Origin: Zygnema cylindricum
Lineage: Eukaryota > Streptophyta > Zygnematophyceae > Zygnematales > Zygnemataceae
Direction: 5' to 3'
Assembly: GCA_037447655.1 (NCBI GenBank)
Contig: JBBHKE010002906.1
Location: 20,139 to 84,138, forward strand
Length of the DNA: 64,000 nucleotides
The translations under genes were made by a program, and so were the position numbers. Numbering within the stretch: the first letter of the stretch is position 1; the number at the start of each line of letters is the position of its first letter. Below the pieces are notes generated by a model. It was given only the letters and a program-made list of their open reading frames with translations, was not told the DNA's origin and made no database searches. Positions 10,113 to 21,240 of this stretch are shown in pieces.

Positions 10113-11860
10113 TCATTTCTCCCGCTCTCTTTTCTTGATCAATTTTTGAGCATGTTTTCTCTTACCCTTGATCCTTTGAATATTACATCTTCTTTTTGTT
10201 TTCTTCATGATCTTTTGTCTTGTTTGAAAGTTTACATTTCTGTCACAATTTTCTGCTAGTTTAATGTCACAAATACTAGTTTTCTGTTTCACCTTCATGT
10301 TTTTCTTCATAGATTTGCTACTTCCATCAACTTCATTTATCTGATAAATTTTAATTTTGATTCTTCTTCTTTTCAGTTGCACTTTTTCTTTGCTATTTTC
10401 CTTTCCTATATTTCTAACTTTTGCATTTCTATTACATTTTTCACTCCCACAAACTTCTTTTCTCACTCCGATTTTCTGAACAGTTTTTCTTTGTTCTTCT
10501 CCTAGTTCACCAATTTTTACTGCCACTTTATTCCTAGTTTCTGCTTCTAAGTGTCCATATCTTCCTTCAACTCCTCTTGCTTCAGTTAACAAACTTTCTT
10601 GTAGGCAATTTTCACTCACAGATTTGTCATCTGATAAGGTCACAGAAATCGTGTCCTTCTCTCTTTCGTCCTTCACCACACTATTTTTGGTGACATAACT
10701 CCTTCCACCAGTTTCCACATTATACACCTCATTCCTAATTCCAGTTTTCTTCATATCTTCGCCCTGTCCTTCTAGATAAATTGGGTTTAGTTTATTAGTC
10801 TTTATGTTTAAGTATTTTTCGGCTTGCACTTCCAAGTGACCTTCACTTCCTCTAATTTTTCTTACTTCAAACAACTCTTCCTCTTGTAACTCTTTGTTAC
10901 TCACCAATCTAACGTCTGAAAAAGGGACAGTCACCAAATCCTTTTCTGTCACCTCCTCCTTTACTCCATTCCAAACACCACAGAAGGTCGGTAAATACAT
11001 AAATTCGTCAACACACGGTGTATACCTTTTGTCATTTTTCGAGTGTTGTCTCTCACTCACGAAAGCACTGGATTCCTTTCTTGTTGGGGTTCGAACTAGG
11101 GTGTTGTCCCATCCATCTCTAAACTTCCCTGTAACACATGCACTTTTATATGATGGACATACCCTGAAGGTATGTCCTAAATCATTACAGTAAAAACAAT
11201 TCTTTGGCCGATCTCCGAACTCACTATTACCTTTAACTTTCTGAAACTGAGACTTAGATTCCTTTATATTCCTTTCACTTGATAAGACCTTTCTATTAGT
11301 CTCTTCATCTAGAATACCTCGTCTAGCTACAGTTACGCTCCAATCATTTTTATCAATTAAAGTCAATCGATCTAGTGCACTCTTATATTCTTTGGGTAGA
11401 CTTCTCATTAACAAGATAGCTTGTTGAGCATCTGTAAAGTTTCCCCCCGACAAATCATTTTCTGCAAATAATACTTGTAAGTCAATACAGTGTTTTTCAT
11501 ACTACCTCCTACATACTTGTGTTCAACTATTTTGGTAACACTACTAAGCCAATGATATAAAAACGTCTTTGCATACATACATTCTAAGCTCTTCCATAAT
11601 TTAGCTGCCTTTTTAAAACTTAAGTATGACATTACCAAATCCTCAGTCAAGAAGTTCTTGATAACCCTTAGACACTCATGATTTTTCCTTTTCCATCCAG
11701 TTGATGTTTCGGCCAAGGTACCGTCCACCACATCCATTAGCTCCATCATCTCGAAGTAGCTCTCGAGCGCACACTTCCAGTAGTGATATTTTGATACATC
11801 AAATATAGGTAGCCATGGGTGTGGGCCCATAACCTGTTGTCCATAGCTTATTTCAGCCAT
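10113..11860 (-). pseudogene. gag: Copia-A gag with long basic C-terminal extension
   Basis: The N-terminal part (11860-11408) carries the copia gag fold signature: IFDVSKYHYW, LWKSLECMYAK and HKYVGGSMK. The second part (11453-10113, 446 residues) has the zinc knuckle CFYCNDLGHTFRVC (CX2CX4HX4C) and about 350 further residues rich in Lys, Arg and Glu with no protease DSG motif. The two parts are in different frames. The break sits near a run of five T (11493-11497), where a one-base change would explain it. The start ATG (11860) lies 26 nt inside the LTR and the frame runs through the primer site. Apart from that shift the gene is remarkably open. Confidence 0.85.
11821..11834 (-). promoter_or_regulatory. 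Copia-A primer-binding site matching a half initiator tRNA-Met
   Basis: Directly inside the 5' LTR the coding strand reads GGTTATGGGCCCAC. This is complementary to the anticodon arm of plant initiator tRNA-Met as I recall its sequence (GTGGGCCCATAACC), not to the tRNA 3' end. Drosophila copia is the known precedent for priming by an anticodon-cleaved half of this tRNA. The site is also gag coding sequence. Confidence 0.75.
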
Positions 11861-12814
11861 GGATTACTCACGGAAACACCCACAGACTACCTCAAAAACA
11901 GCTGTGTTTCAGACGACACAGATTACTCCACAATAAACAAAATGATCTCAAACTGCACCAATATGCAGTATACCATATACACAGTAAACTCCAAAAGTTA
12001 CAGCCAAATCCACCACGGCATCTAGAAGATATAAGCTCCAGAGTTTCCCAAAAATAGCTGACAACTTCACAAACTAACCACTTAGACTATTCACAGAATC
12101 TTACAGAGATACTGGAATACAATTAAACTTCAGACACATATAGATTTTATATCATAGAATAACTCCACAAAGTTTCACATGAAAAAACCAATCAGAGTGA
12201 TCACACCAACAGGTCAAAGATGCAGAAAACAGTTTGCCATTACTTTGATTAACTTGACTGCGATACATAAAATAATCTAAGTCCTGCAAGTTATGCTCAG
12301 AGTACGGAGGCATACCAGCCGTACTGTATCTACTCTAATAACCTAACTAGTCAAAAGGAAAAACCTTTGTTGTACAGAATATTTACACCGTACTCTTCGT
12401 ATGTCAAAAACTAAGCTACCACTAAGCAACCACTAAGCTACCACTATCGTTTAATTATCATTACTTGAAATCTATCCTATTCATATTATCCGTAGTTGCG
12501 CTGGCTGCGCTGGCTGCGCTGGCTGCGCTGGCTGCGCTTTCCGTACGGATCATAAAAATAGCCGCAACTGCGTTGACTTAACTGCGTCGCAGCTGCTCCG
12601 TACCGGCGGCGCCTATTTCAACATTCCGTTTATTTTACATCGGATCGCTTCGCGATCCGCCGTCCATTTGTCATTGCTTGTTCACACCACTCAATGACTC
12701 TTTTACGTAACTTTAATTATCAATCCGTTCGCTCCCCCAATCCGTGAATCTATTCAAACCTTCATATCAAATCCAATTAGCAGTTACGCACGAAACTGAT
12801 TTTTCAAAACAACA
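11835..12814 (-). repeat. Copia-A 5' LTR
   Basis: Plus-strand ends TGTTGTCC...CAAAACAACA, 980 bp. It contains the gag start codon (11860) and four CTGGCTGCG units near 12500-12535. TSD copy CTACA follows at 12815-12819. Confidence 0.88.
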
Positions 12815-12820
12815 CTACAT

Positions 12821-12832
12821 TGGTATCCGAGC
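12821..12832 (+). promoter_or_regulatory. Gypsy-2 primer-binding site (initiator tRNA-Met 3' end)
   Basis: TGGTATCCGAGC matches the usual plant PBS TGGTATCAGAGC at 11 of 12 positions. It lies two bases after the restored LTR end, with Copia-A now separating it from the LTR by 4.7 kb. Confidence 0.85.
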
Positions 12833-12853
12833 TATTCCTCGTGACTCGACAGC

Positions 12854-14174
12854 ATGGGAGAACACGGGGTCTCTACCACGGAAATGTTAGCGCAAGTTCT
12901 TCGGGAGTTGGAAAACGTCCGGTTACAGAATGCTCTATTGAGTAACACCGTCGCAACCTTCGAATCTTGTCTTGGTGAACGACCTCATGGGAGCCTGGAG
13001 AGAGACTTAAGGACACCGAAGTTAAGACTTCGCGATGAGTTTGACCCGGCCAGACACAAGAACCTTGATGCGTGGCTATTCTCCCTTGCGAATTACCTTC
13101 AGAATTTCCATAGCTTGTTGAATCGTGAGAAGATTCATTATGCGGGTGGTCTTCTAAAAGGGGTAGCGCGAGTATGGTGGAGGACAATGGTGGAAAACGA
13201 TGAAATACCGCCTGTTTATACTCTTTTTATTCAACTGCTCTGTGACTCGTGGCAACCTGTTAACAGAATTAAGGCGGCAATGGATAAGATTGCAATTTTG
13301 AAGCGTTCCTTAGTATTGGAGTACACGCAGCGGTTCTCGGTGTGCAAAGTTCAAATACCCTCGATGACGGAAGATGAAGCCATGGATCGTTAAGTTAAGG
13401 GGCTTAAGGCCTCCATTCGGAGAGATGTGGAGCAATGGCTCGCTTGAGACAGTATGACTCCTAGCCTCGGCGATTATCCAATTTGCGGAACGAACCGATT
13501 TGGTGGACTTCACCTTGCGTAGATCCTACCACTTTGGGTCGAGTAGCGGCGAGGGAGGTCGACGTGATGATGGTCCAACCCCCATGGAGCTCGGAATAAT
13601 TAATGAGGATAAAGAGGTGGTCAACGTGTTGCGGAAGAAGAAAAAGACTACCAAGGCCAGGACCAATAACTTGTCCCCCGAGGAGCCCCAACAGAGAAAG
13701 CAAAACGACTTATGTTTCCAGTGCGGTTCCCCAGATCATATGGCCCGAGAATGCCCAAAAAAGAGTGGTCCTAAGAAGGGCAAGCTTAACGTCATGAGGT
13801 TAGCTGGTGAAGGGGGAGATCCCTTGATATTTCAAGGTCGATTTGGAGTGAGCGCAGCTAGCTTAATGGTGGACTTCGGCGCATCGGGGAACTTCATCAA
13901 TGAGGTGACGGTGAAAAAGTTGAAACTTCCTCTCGTGGTGCTAACGGATCGTCAGTCGGTGCAATTGGCCGACGGAAGTTCCCTATCCATTACTCATTCT
14001 ACTCCGAGGTTACGCATCAGAATTGGGAAGTTCCACTGGTTTGACACTCTTCATGTATTACCGCTTGGAGACCATGAAGTAATATTGGGGAAACCGTGGC
14101 TGCAAAAGTGGAACCCGACGATCGATTGGAGAAGTGGCGACATGAGAGTTAGGAAAGGTGAAAAAGAGTTTTAG
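12854..14174 (+). pseudogene. gag: Gypsy-2 gag and aspartic protease
   Basis: The gag core at 12854-13393 (179 residues) has an N-terminal coiled-coil-like stretch, then LDAWLFSLANYLQ and ARVWWRTM, the usual retrotransposon gag landmarks. After a stop at 13391 and a frameshift near 13450, the frame starting about 13466 continues to 14174 with zinc knuckle CFQCGSPDHMARECPK (about 13711-13760) and the protease segment MVDFGASGNFI. The active site is DFGA rather than DSGA. VILGKPWLQKWNPTIDW closes the protease. Original gag-protease was likely one frame. Confidence 0.88.
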
Positions 14175-14399
14175 GTAAAGGTAGGAGCGGCTAGTAAGGG
14201 ATCGGAAGAGGGACGCCTGCTTTCGGCCTTACAGCTTAAGAGGGCACTCAGGAAGGGGGAGACATTTGGTATGGCGGTCGTCCAACCTATGGTGGAAGGG
14301 AAGGAGGGGATTACGAAAGAATAGAGTAAAAAGGACCCCGACTTCGACTCGAAAGAGAGTGACGACATCGGAAAGACTTCCGTAGAAGGCCCCGGAAGT

Positions 14400-15955
14400 C
14401 GTGACAGAACCTCTCGAGGAGTATGTTGATGTCTTTCCCCCGAAGCTTCCAAAAGGCTGACCTCCGAAGCCTGAAGTAGACCACAAGATCGAGCTTGTTC
14501 CCGGAGCGGTACCCCGACAAATCGGATGTACAAGATGAGCTACTCCGAATTAGATCAACTCAAAAAGCAGCTTGCGGAGTTGGTCAAAGCTAGAGCAATC
14601 GAACCGAGCAAGTCACCGTATGGAGCCCCGTCCTCTTCGAAAATAAGAAGGATGGAGGTTTTCGGATGTGTGTGGATTACCGAGCGCTAAACAAGTTAAT
14701 GGTGAAAAATGCGTACCCTCTACCGAGGATAGACGAACTGTTGGATAGGCTACGAGGTGCTAAATATTTTTCAAAGATAGACATGCGAAGTGGCTATCAC
14801 CAAATCATAATTGCCAAGGAAGATGTGGAAAAGACAGCATTCGGGACTCGGTAACATCATTTCCAATTTCGGGTTATGCCGTTCGGATTGACCAACGCAC
14901 CGACAACCTTTATGCATTTAATGAATTCCATCTTTCGGCAATATTTGGAAGCCTTCCTAATTGTCTTCTTGGACGACATCTTGGTGTATACCAAGACATT
15001 GGAGGATCATGTGGAGCATCGGCCAACACTCTTACAAGTCCTTCGAGAGAAGAAGTTGTACGCGAAGAGGAGAACATGTGACTTCTTCAAGGAAAAAATT
15101 AAGTTTTTGGGTCATGTGGTGAGCCAGGATGGGATCGCAGTGGATCCGAACAAAACTAAGGTAGTGAAGGAGTGGTCGCAGCCGACGAACATTACGGAGT
15201 TACGGAGCTTTCTTGGATTATACTCCTACTATCGCCGCTTTGTCGAAGGATTCGCAAAAATTGCTGCACCACTCACATATTTACTTAAGAATGATATGCC
15301 CTACGAGTGGAAAATAGCGCAAAGGGCAGCCTTTGACACGCTAAAAGAGTGGTTGGTTACCGCCCTTGTGTTAGTTGTTCCCTACCCGGAATTACCTTGG
15401 ACGATAATTACCGTCGCCAGCGATACGGCTATTAGAGCGATCCTTATGCAGGATCAAGGAAAAGGCCTTCAACTCATTGCCTACGACAGTCAAAAACTAA
15501 AGGCAGCGAAGCTTAACTGGGCCACACATGAAAAGGAGACAATCACAATTATTAATGCGCTGGAGGTTTGGAAAGGTTACGTTCTAGGGAAACGAATCAC
15601 GATCATCACCGATCACCACGCTCTATAGTATCTTCAGACCCAGCCGAAGTTGTCAAAGAAACACGTGCGATGGATGACGTTTCTTCAGACTTTCGAGCCG
15701 AAACTAGCTATTGAGTATAGACCGTGCAAGACAAACCCGGCGGATGCGCTCTCGAGAAGACCCGGAGTAGCTGCGCCACAGACGCAGCAACAATCGCAAA
15801 CATCGCAGGATGGCAACGTAAGCTTTGTGAAAAAGAACACCGCAGTGTCGGACAAAGCGCAGGATACGGAACTCAGCGCAGTGACCAGTACGGTACAAGT
15901 AGACGACCATTGGTTAAGTAAAATTAAGGCCGCATACGACGACGACGAGACATAA
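14400..15955 (+). pseudogene. pol: Gypsy-2 pol, reverse transcriptase and RNase H
   Basis: EEYVDVFPPKLP (about 14416) opens the RT linker. After small shifts near 14455-14660 the frame is steady: [11 protein letters not shown] (14666), [24 protein letters not shown] and the catalytic FLDDILVYT (about 14967-14993). RNase H follows: ASDTAIRAIL has Val at the first catalytic Asp, THEKETITII is present, and PADALSRRP lies at about 15738-15764. Stops are at 14852 and 15626. A tail of about 60 residues rich in Gln, Ser and Asp ends at 15955. Confidence 0.9.
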
Positions 15956-16078
15956 AAGGAACTAGTAAAACGGAAGGTATTAGTTCGAACCGCCATTGGT
16001 ATGTGGCGATACAGACCAAGTCAAACAACTAGATTGTACGTTTCGACAAACTAGGAGGTACGTCATTCGATACTTAAA

Positions 16079-17340
16079 ATGAGTCATGATGAGCCGCTCA
16101 GTGGACATTTTGGACGGAATAAAACAAATGCACATGTTGCTGAGGTGTATTATTGGCCGAAAATGACTCGGGACATTGTGGAGTATGTCCGGACGTGTGA
16201 CTCCTGTAACAGAAATAAATTGGAATCGGGTCACCAATGTATGTTACAACCCTTTCAGATACCATCTGTTCCTTGGGAGGCAATTTCAATGGACTTCATC
16301 GTTGCTCTTCCGTTGAGTTAGGAAGGCTATGACTTCATCTTCGTCGTCGTGGATTATTTGACGAAAATGGCCCATTTCCTACCCACGACAACCACAGCCA
16401 CAGCGCGGGATGTGGCAGACTTATTCTTTCAAAGATATTGCGTCATCACGAACTCCCGAAGAGGATCGTCAGCGACCATGACCGAAAATTTGTGAGTCAC
16501 TTTTGGAGAAGTCTGTTCGAGTTGTGTGGAACGCAGTTGGCCATGTCCACAGCTTATCACCCTCACACCGATATTCAAACCGAAAGAGTGAATCGGACTT
16601 TGGAGGAGGCTTTGCGGGCTTATGTTTCGATACACCAAACGGATTGGGTGAACCATTTAACTGCAATTGAGGTGGCGTATAACAGTGCCATGCACTCGTC
16701 CACGAATACTAGGCCATTTTCCCTCAATGGACGACAGCCCACCCTTCCCCAAAATTTATTAGCAGCGGATTGCCCTACACCCGCAGCTCTGGATTTTGCC
16801 AAAAAGCTGCAAGGGAATCTGGAAAAGGCGCCGTAGGCACTCCAGCTTGCAAAGGATCGTCAAAAGTCGAAACCCGACACTCACGAGAAAGACATTGTGT
16901 TTAATGTGGGTGATAAAGTTTGCCTTAATATGGCAAACATGTCCTTACCGGGTGACCTCTCCAAAAAATTGGCACCGAAATTTACGCGTCTATTCACTGT
17001 TCTTTCAAAGGTGGGAGAGGTGGCCTGTAAGTTAAATATTCTGCAGTAATGGCATATTCACAATGTTTTCCATGTTTCCTTACTCAAGGCGTTTGCGACC
17101 CCGATTCAATTTTTCATAATCGAAGCACGCATATTCCGTTACCGCCCATTCAGGGTACCTCGGACGAGTAAGAGGTGGAGGAGATCCTTCAATCGCGTCG
17201 CCATCGAAATTCTACCTCCACGTAATATTTGGTGCGTTAGAAAGGCTACAGAGTTGAAGACGATTCTTGGGTGGACGAGAAAGATCTGCATTCGCTCGAT
17301 TTGCTGCGCCGGTTTACGCAGTGCGGACACTCAGCTTAAC
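16079..17340 (+). pseudogene. pol: Gypsy-2 pol, integrase plus chromodomain
   Basis: The zinc motif is HDEPLSGHFG...CDSC (16085-16215). The triad is kept: MDFIVALP (16288), VSDHDRKF (about 16468) and QTERVNRTLEE. One frameshift near 16436 and stops at 16319 and about 16834 break it. GDKVCLNM, LPGDLSKKLAPKF and FHVSLLK mark the C-terminal domain (to about 17090). A chromodomain follows at 17163-17340 (EVEEIL, YLVR, KGYRVEDDSWV, DLHSLDLLRRF) with three in-frame stops. A chromodomain would direct insertion to marked heterochromatin. Confidence 0.9.
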
Positions 17341-17493
17341 TGGAGGGGCAATCGCAAAGGACGCGATAAAGGATCAAATCGCAATGTCGTAACCATCGCT
17401 ATCCTCTTGGGGACTCGGCGAAGGAACACATCGGCGATAATAACGGCTCGCAGCACTGTGGTTGCGTAGGCACCGACGGAAAGCATAGCAGCG

Positions 17494-19965
17494 GTGCGGT
17501 CAGAGAATCGCAGCGCTACCGCTGCGCTGACAGGAAATCGCAACGGCGCAGTTGTGCATCACAACATTGGTGATGACGAAACCGCGGTTTCGTCGCAGCA
17601 GCGCAATTTAAGAAATGTTGGACGCTGCGATATCCTCGCGCGCTGTGACGTTGGGAAAAGACCAACGGTGAGACCCTCAACCCTCGCGGATAAAGCAGCC
17701 ATCAGCCTTCGCGACGAACCTAGTCGAAGTAGTTTGGAGAGCGTCTCCCTTTGCACAGCCAGCTTACCTTTCCTTCTCGAACTACCGGAATTATCTGACA
17801 CAACAAAATCCATCGCGTCCTCTTCGTGTCCACCACCGAAAAGGAGGAGACTTGCACGGGTAGGGTAAGAAGATGTGCCCCGTCCAGATAGATTGCTAGT
17901 GGCGGCGGAGGCCATGGTAGAGGCAGACCAGAAAGGGGAGGTAGAAGCAGGAGTGGAACCGGAAGAGACGGCCACTAGCGAGGCAGGGTCGGCGTAGACT
18001 AGTGGAGTGGAGGGGTCACAAAATTCACAAGACTCCGAGTACAACCCGCTCCAAGAGGGGATGAGTGTTGTTTTTAATAAAGCTTTAGTCCTCTCTATGC
18101 CTCAGCTGTGAGGGAGAGAGAGCTGTTCAGGACTTAAGATATTTTTGGTTGAGTTCGGTTCAGTACTTACCAAAATTAGTGTGACAGTGAAGTTGGGAGT
18201 TCACGGTTCATTCACACTTGGGACACACGTCGTCACTTGAGAGAAATGCGTGAGTATGTCCTCCGTGGACGTACGGAAATTCGGCAGGACCACGGGAATT
18301 CGTGAAGTCAATTCTACGGTCCCAAATCCTCTAATCGGACGGCTGACAGCCGCCGCCAACAAATACTGACGAGGCGAGACTAGATCACTATCACTTTACG
18401 TTGTCTGAACTTCAGTGTAAATATTTGGTAGAACAAAATTTTGTATGTAGTGAATTAGTTGTTTAGTGTTGAGAATGTGGTTTATGACTTACCTTCAGTA
18501 CACAGGTATACTCACAGTATTTGTTGTGTTAGAATGTTAGATGTACGGCTGGAATGCCTCCGTACAGCTTAGTGTAGTTTCGGTGTATAGAAGTAGGACT
18601 TAGTGAATTTGATTCATTAGGAACAAATGATATGAAAACTGTACACTCAGTTTTATGTAATTTCATTTGTGCATATCTCACAGATCTGTGAGCGGAATTC
18701 ATTGAAATTTTGTTCCTTTGTATGTAATCTAAACTGTGGTAAATTTTCAGGACCATTGGGGCGTTGTTTTGAAAGTTAGAGTCTTTCAAAGTTTCTGTTC
18801 AGCCATCGGTATTTGTGGAAGCTTCCTCTTTTGATTTGTTATACGATGACTACTGCTGCATCTTCTTCATCTTCAGTGCCAGCAGTTGTCTCAGAACAAC
18901 AATAAGAAGGATGAAGAAGACCATGAACTCTCGGAAGCGAAAGAGTCGGAACGGGAACCGACACCCCCACAGATAGAGGAGCGTGCCTCCGATCTGGAGG
19001 TGATAAGGGATCCTAATAAAGAGAGCACCACAGACAAGCAGTCCTTGGAGAGTTCAAAAAAGAGGGTTGAGGCACAGTATCCCAACGGGGATGATGTATT
19101 TGTTCTACGACGGGAAGGAGGAGAGACGGACGAGGAAAGGGAAAAAGGGGAATAAATTCCCGACTACCTCTTCCCATTGCCTATCGACCCTCAACATCCA
19201 GACCTCGCCTTTAATTTTGCCAAACGCTCCTATTGGGATCCTTCGGATTGGCCATCACCGTGGCGCACAGGAAAACCAGGGGATCATATTAATATCCCTG
19301 CCACCGTGCCGTCCCACCCGACCTGGAATTTCATGAGGACGAATGACTTAGGGAATAACCATAAGGGTTATGTGCAGTTAAACCCTCATGCTGTGTCATT
19401 TGTGGAAGTGGTAGAGGACTTCTATCGGGACCGGGTGGATGTTCCGGGATTGCTTCGCCAATATCACCCATGGGATGTTCGTCTTCATGACATCATTTGT
19501 CGGGTGGAGGTCACACCCGAAGTACGGGCACTCAAGCTGGCATGGAAAAACGCTTTGCAGCGGGCCCGAGCTGCCAGAAAACATATATCCTTCAAACTAA
19601 GGAAGGTACCTCGCTGGGAATAGGCTGACGAGGAGGCGGAAGGAGCACAACGGGTTGAAGAACCCGGAACTCCCCAAGCCCCGGTACCTGAGGAACCTGC
19701 ACCGGCGGCCGTTCCGCTGCCCAACGCAGCACCAGTTGCAACACCGAAGGAAAGGGAGGACCGAGTTCGAGAGCGGATCACTCGTAGATGATTGGCGGCG
19801 GTAGATCATCATATCGCGCTGTAGGAGACTCGATGTGAGCAGCTCCAAAATCAACTTGACTTTTTGCAACAGGAATTCCAGGAGTAGCGTGAGGAGACAT
19901 ACGGCATACTCCGTCAACTTCAATTTCCTTCAGTGAGTTAGGTTCAGCGGGACGCTGAATCCTTA
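17494..19965 (+). pseudogene. Gypsy-2 third ORF between pol and the 3' LTR, function unknown
   Basis: Forward frame 1 stays largely open on both sides of the solo LTR. Part 1 (17494-18065) ends in an acidic stretch with PPPKRRRL before it. Part 2 (18907-19965) runs from an acidic, Lys-rich segment, through a compact block with Trp/Pro motifs (SYWDPSDWPSPW, LRQYHPWDVRLHD, LKLAWKNALQRARAARK), then an Ala/Pro-rich linker and a heptad-like tail (CEQLQNQLDFLQQEF). Stops are at about 17869, 17998, 19153, 19621, 19788, 19821 and 19887. I do not recognise the family. Some plant gypsy elements carry env-like or antisense ORFs here, but I see no signal peptide or membrane segment. Confidence 0.5.
18066..18901 (+). 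repeat. Solo LTR of the Copia-C family, inserted in Gypsy-2 ORF3
   Basis: TGTTGTTTTTAATAAAGC...CAGAACAACA, 836 bp, flanked by ATGAG (18061-18065) and ATAAG (18902-18906), a 4/5 target duplication. It aligns with the Copia-C 5' LTR (29690-30529). Its 3' end keeps an open gag start (ATG at 18847). The 841-bp change shifts the host frame. Confidence 0.85.
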
Positions 19966-19976
19966 GTGGGAGGCAC

Positions 19977-20469
19977 TGTAACAAAGTTACAGAGTTGGGT
20001 ACTTAAGGGCTGGAGACCAGACTGCTATAGTTGCAGTTGCAGAGCAGCGCAGCTGCGATTCCAGACCAGGGCAACATAGCAGCATAGCAACTTAGTAAAA
20101 TAGCGTAGCTTAGCACAGGCGCGCAGCGTGGCAGTATAGCAATGCCGCAGAACGTAGATTTAACGGTATAGTTCTAGAAAGAGATTTTGGAAAGATCTCG
20201 GTTGACTGTGAAGGTCCACATGTACACTTGTTTAGTATTAGGTTGACTGGCAGCTAATTAGTTTAAATAGTGGAGCAGACGTAGTAAAAGGACAAACTCT
20301 TGGAGTAAACCTTTGCAGTGAACTATGAACTTGTAATCTTCCTCCCGATTAATATAGCTTGACTTTTTTTCTGTGAGTGCTGTGTGCTCTTGCTGTTGCT
20401 ACGGGGAGATCCTTGGAGTCTTTCCGCTGTGCATTATAGTGTGTTGTGGGTTTATTTTGCCCTTCTACA
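19977..20469 (+). repeat. Gypsy-2 3' LTR
   Basis: TGTAACAAAGTTACAG...CCCTTCTACA, 493 bp, preceded by a short purine tract (GTGGGAGGCAC). Same length as the 5' LTR. Confidence 0.9.
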
Positions 20470-20685
20470 TACAGGAAAAAACATAATAATTTATGATATT
20501 TAAGAATTTGGGAAAAAAAAGTGGGACCGAATTAGCGTTCAATTCCCTATTAGCGATTGGCGGTGTACCATACGCGTAGAATAAGTAATTCACCGAGACA
20601 CTGCGATTTGGACACCTAACGTTGTCATTCGGACGTCAAGATGACATCTCTAACATTTGTAGGTGGTTGACGTCAACAATACGAA

Positions 20686-21240
20686 CAGTACACCGCCAAT
20701 GGCTATTAGAGTAAAGAACGCTAATTCGGGCCCTTTTTATAAAAAAAAAACTTGAAATACAATCCATAATTCTATTTTTTTCCATTATTATAGTTAGGTT
20801 TTTTTTTCAATTAGCGTTAATAATGGGAGTGCATTGCGATGGAAATAGTGTGGCGTACGTACAGGGTATCTCCGTACGAAATGGTACTTTTTGAATTACA
20901 AAGGCATAAAAAGACACTTAAAATTATTGCGCACACATGTGAATGTGCACTGGAAAAAAGATACGCAAACTTGTCGACAAAAATCACGTTCTCATATATT
21001 CGTCCGTCGACCGTGTGAACAGCTTAACGGCGTACGAATTGTCAAATTTTGTACGGGAACACATGTTACTGTAGACATTGAAAGGGCAAGTATTTATTAT
21101 TCGGGACAACTCAAATTATAGTTAGGGATTAATTAGTACATATATTTTTGTTAAAAAAAATAATTCCGATTCGTGTTAATAACACAATTTTTTTTTACGC
21201 TTTTTATTCCTTTACTCTTATAGCGATTGACCCTGTACTG
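20686..21240 (-). mobile_element. MITE-M copy 5 (555 bp)
   Basis: Ends CAGTACACCGCCAATGGCTA and the near complement ending at 21240. The family interior reads in reverse (about 20845-20910). Both open frames inside are spurious. Confidence 0.7.

Larger units (their letters stand above)
8144..12814 (-). mobile_element. Copia-A: gag-only, non-autonomous copia-like LTR element
   Basis: LTRs at 8144-9105 and 11835-12814 and an exact 5-bp target duplication CTACA (8139-8143 and 12815-12819) define a complete 4671-bp insertion. The coding strand is minus. The internal region holds a copia-type gag (10113-11860) and no protease, integrase or RT motif on either strand, so any transposition needed another element's pol. 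The LTRs differ by about 35 substitutions by eye plus an 18-bp indel (two extra CTGGCTGCG units in the 5' LTR), so it is younger than its Gypsy-2 host. Confidence 0.9.
7651..20469 (+). mobile_element. Gypsy-2: Ty3/gypsy chromovirus with a third ORF, disrupted by two insertions
   Basis: Two 493-bp LTRs in the same orientation (7651-8143, 19977-20469) bound it. I count about 45 differences between them (roughly 9%). Without Copia-A and the solo LTR it would be about 7.3 kb: LTR, PBS, gag, protease, RT, RNase H, integrase, chromodomain, an extra ORF of about 550 codons, polypurine tract, LTR. Every reading frame is broken by stops or frameshifts. Confidence 0.88.
7192..20568 (+). mobile_element. 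MITE-M copy 3, split by the Gypsy-2 insertion
   Basis: The left part is 7192-7650, starting GTACACTGCCAATCTCTATGG with the family interior near 7533-7590. The right part is 20470-20568, ending ATTAGCGATTGGCGGTGTAC. Gypsy-2 sits between them, flanked by TAAAG (7646-7650) and TACAG (20470-20474), a 4/5 match to a 5-bp target duplication. Removing it restores a MITE of about 555 bp, the size of copy 5. Confidence 0.65.
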
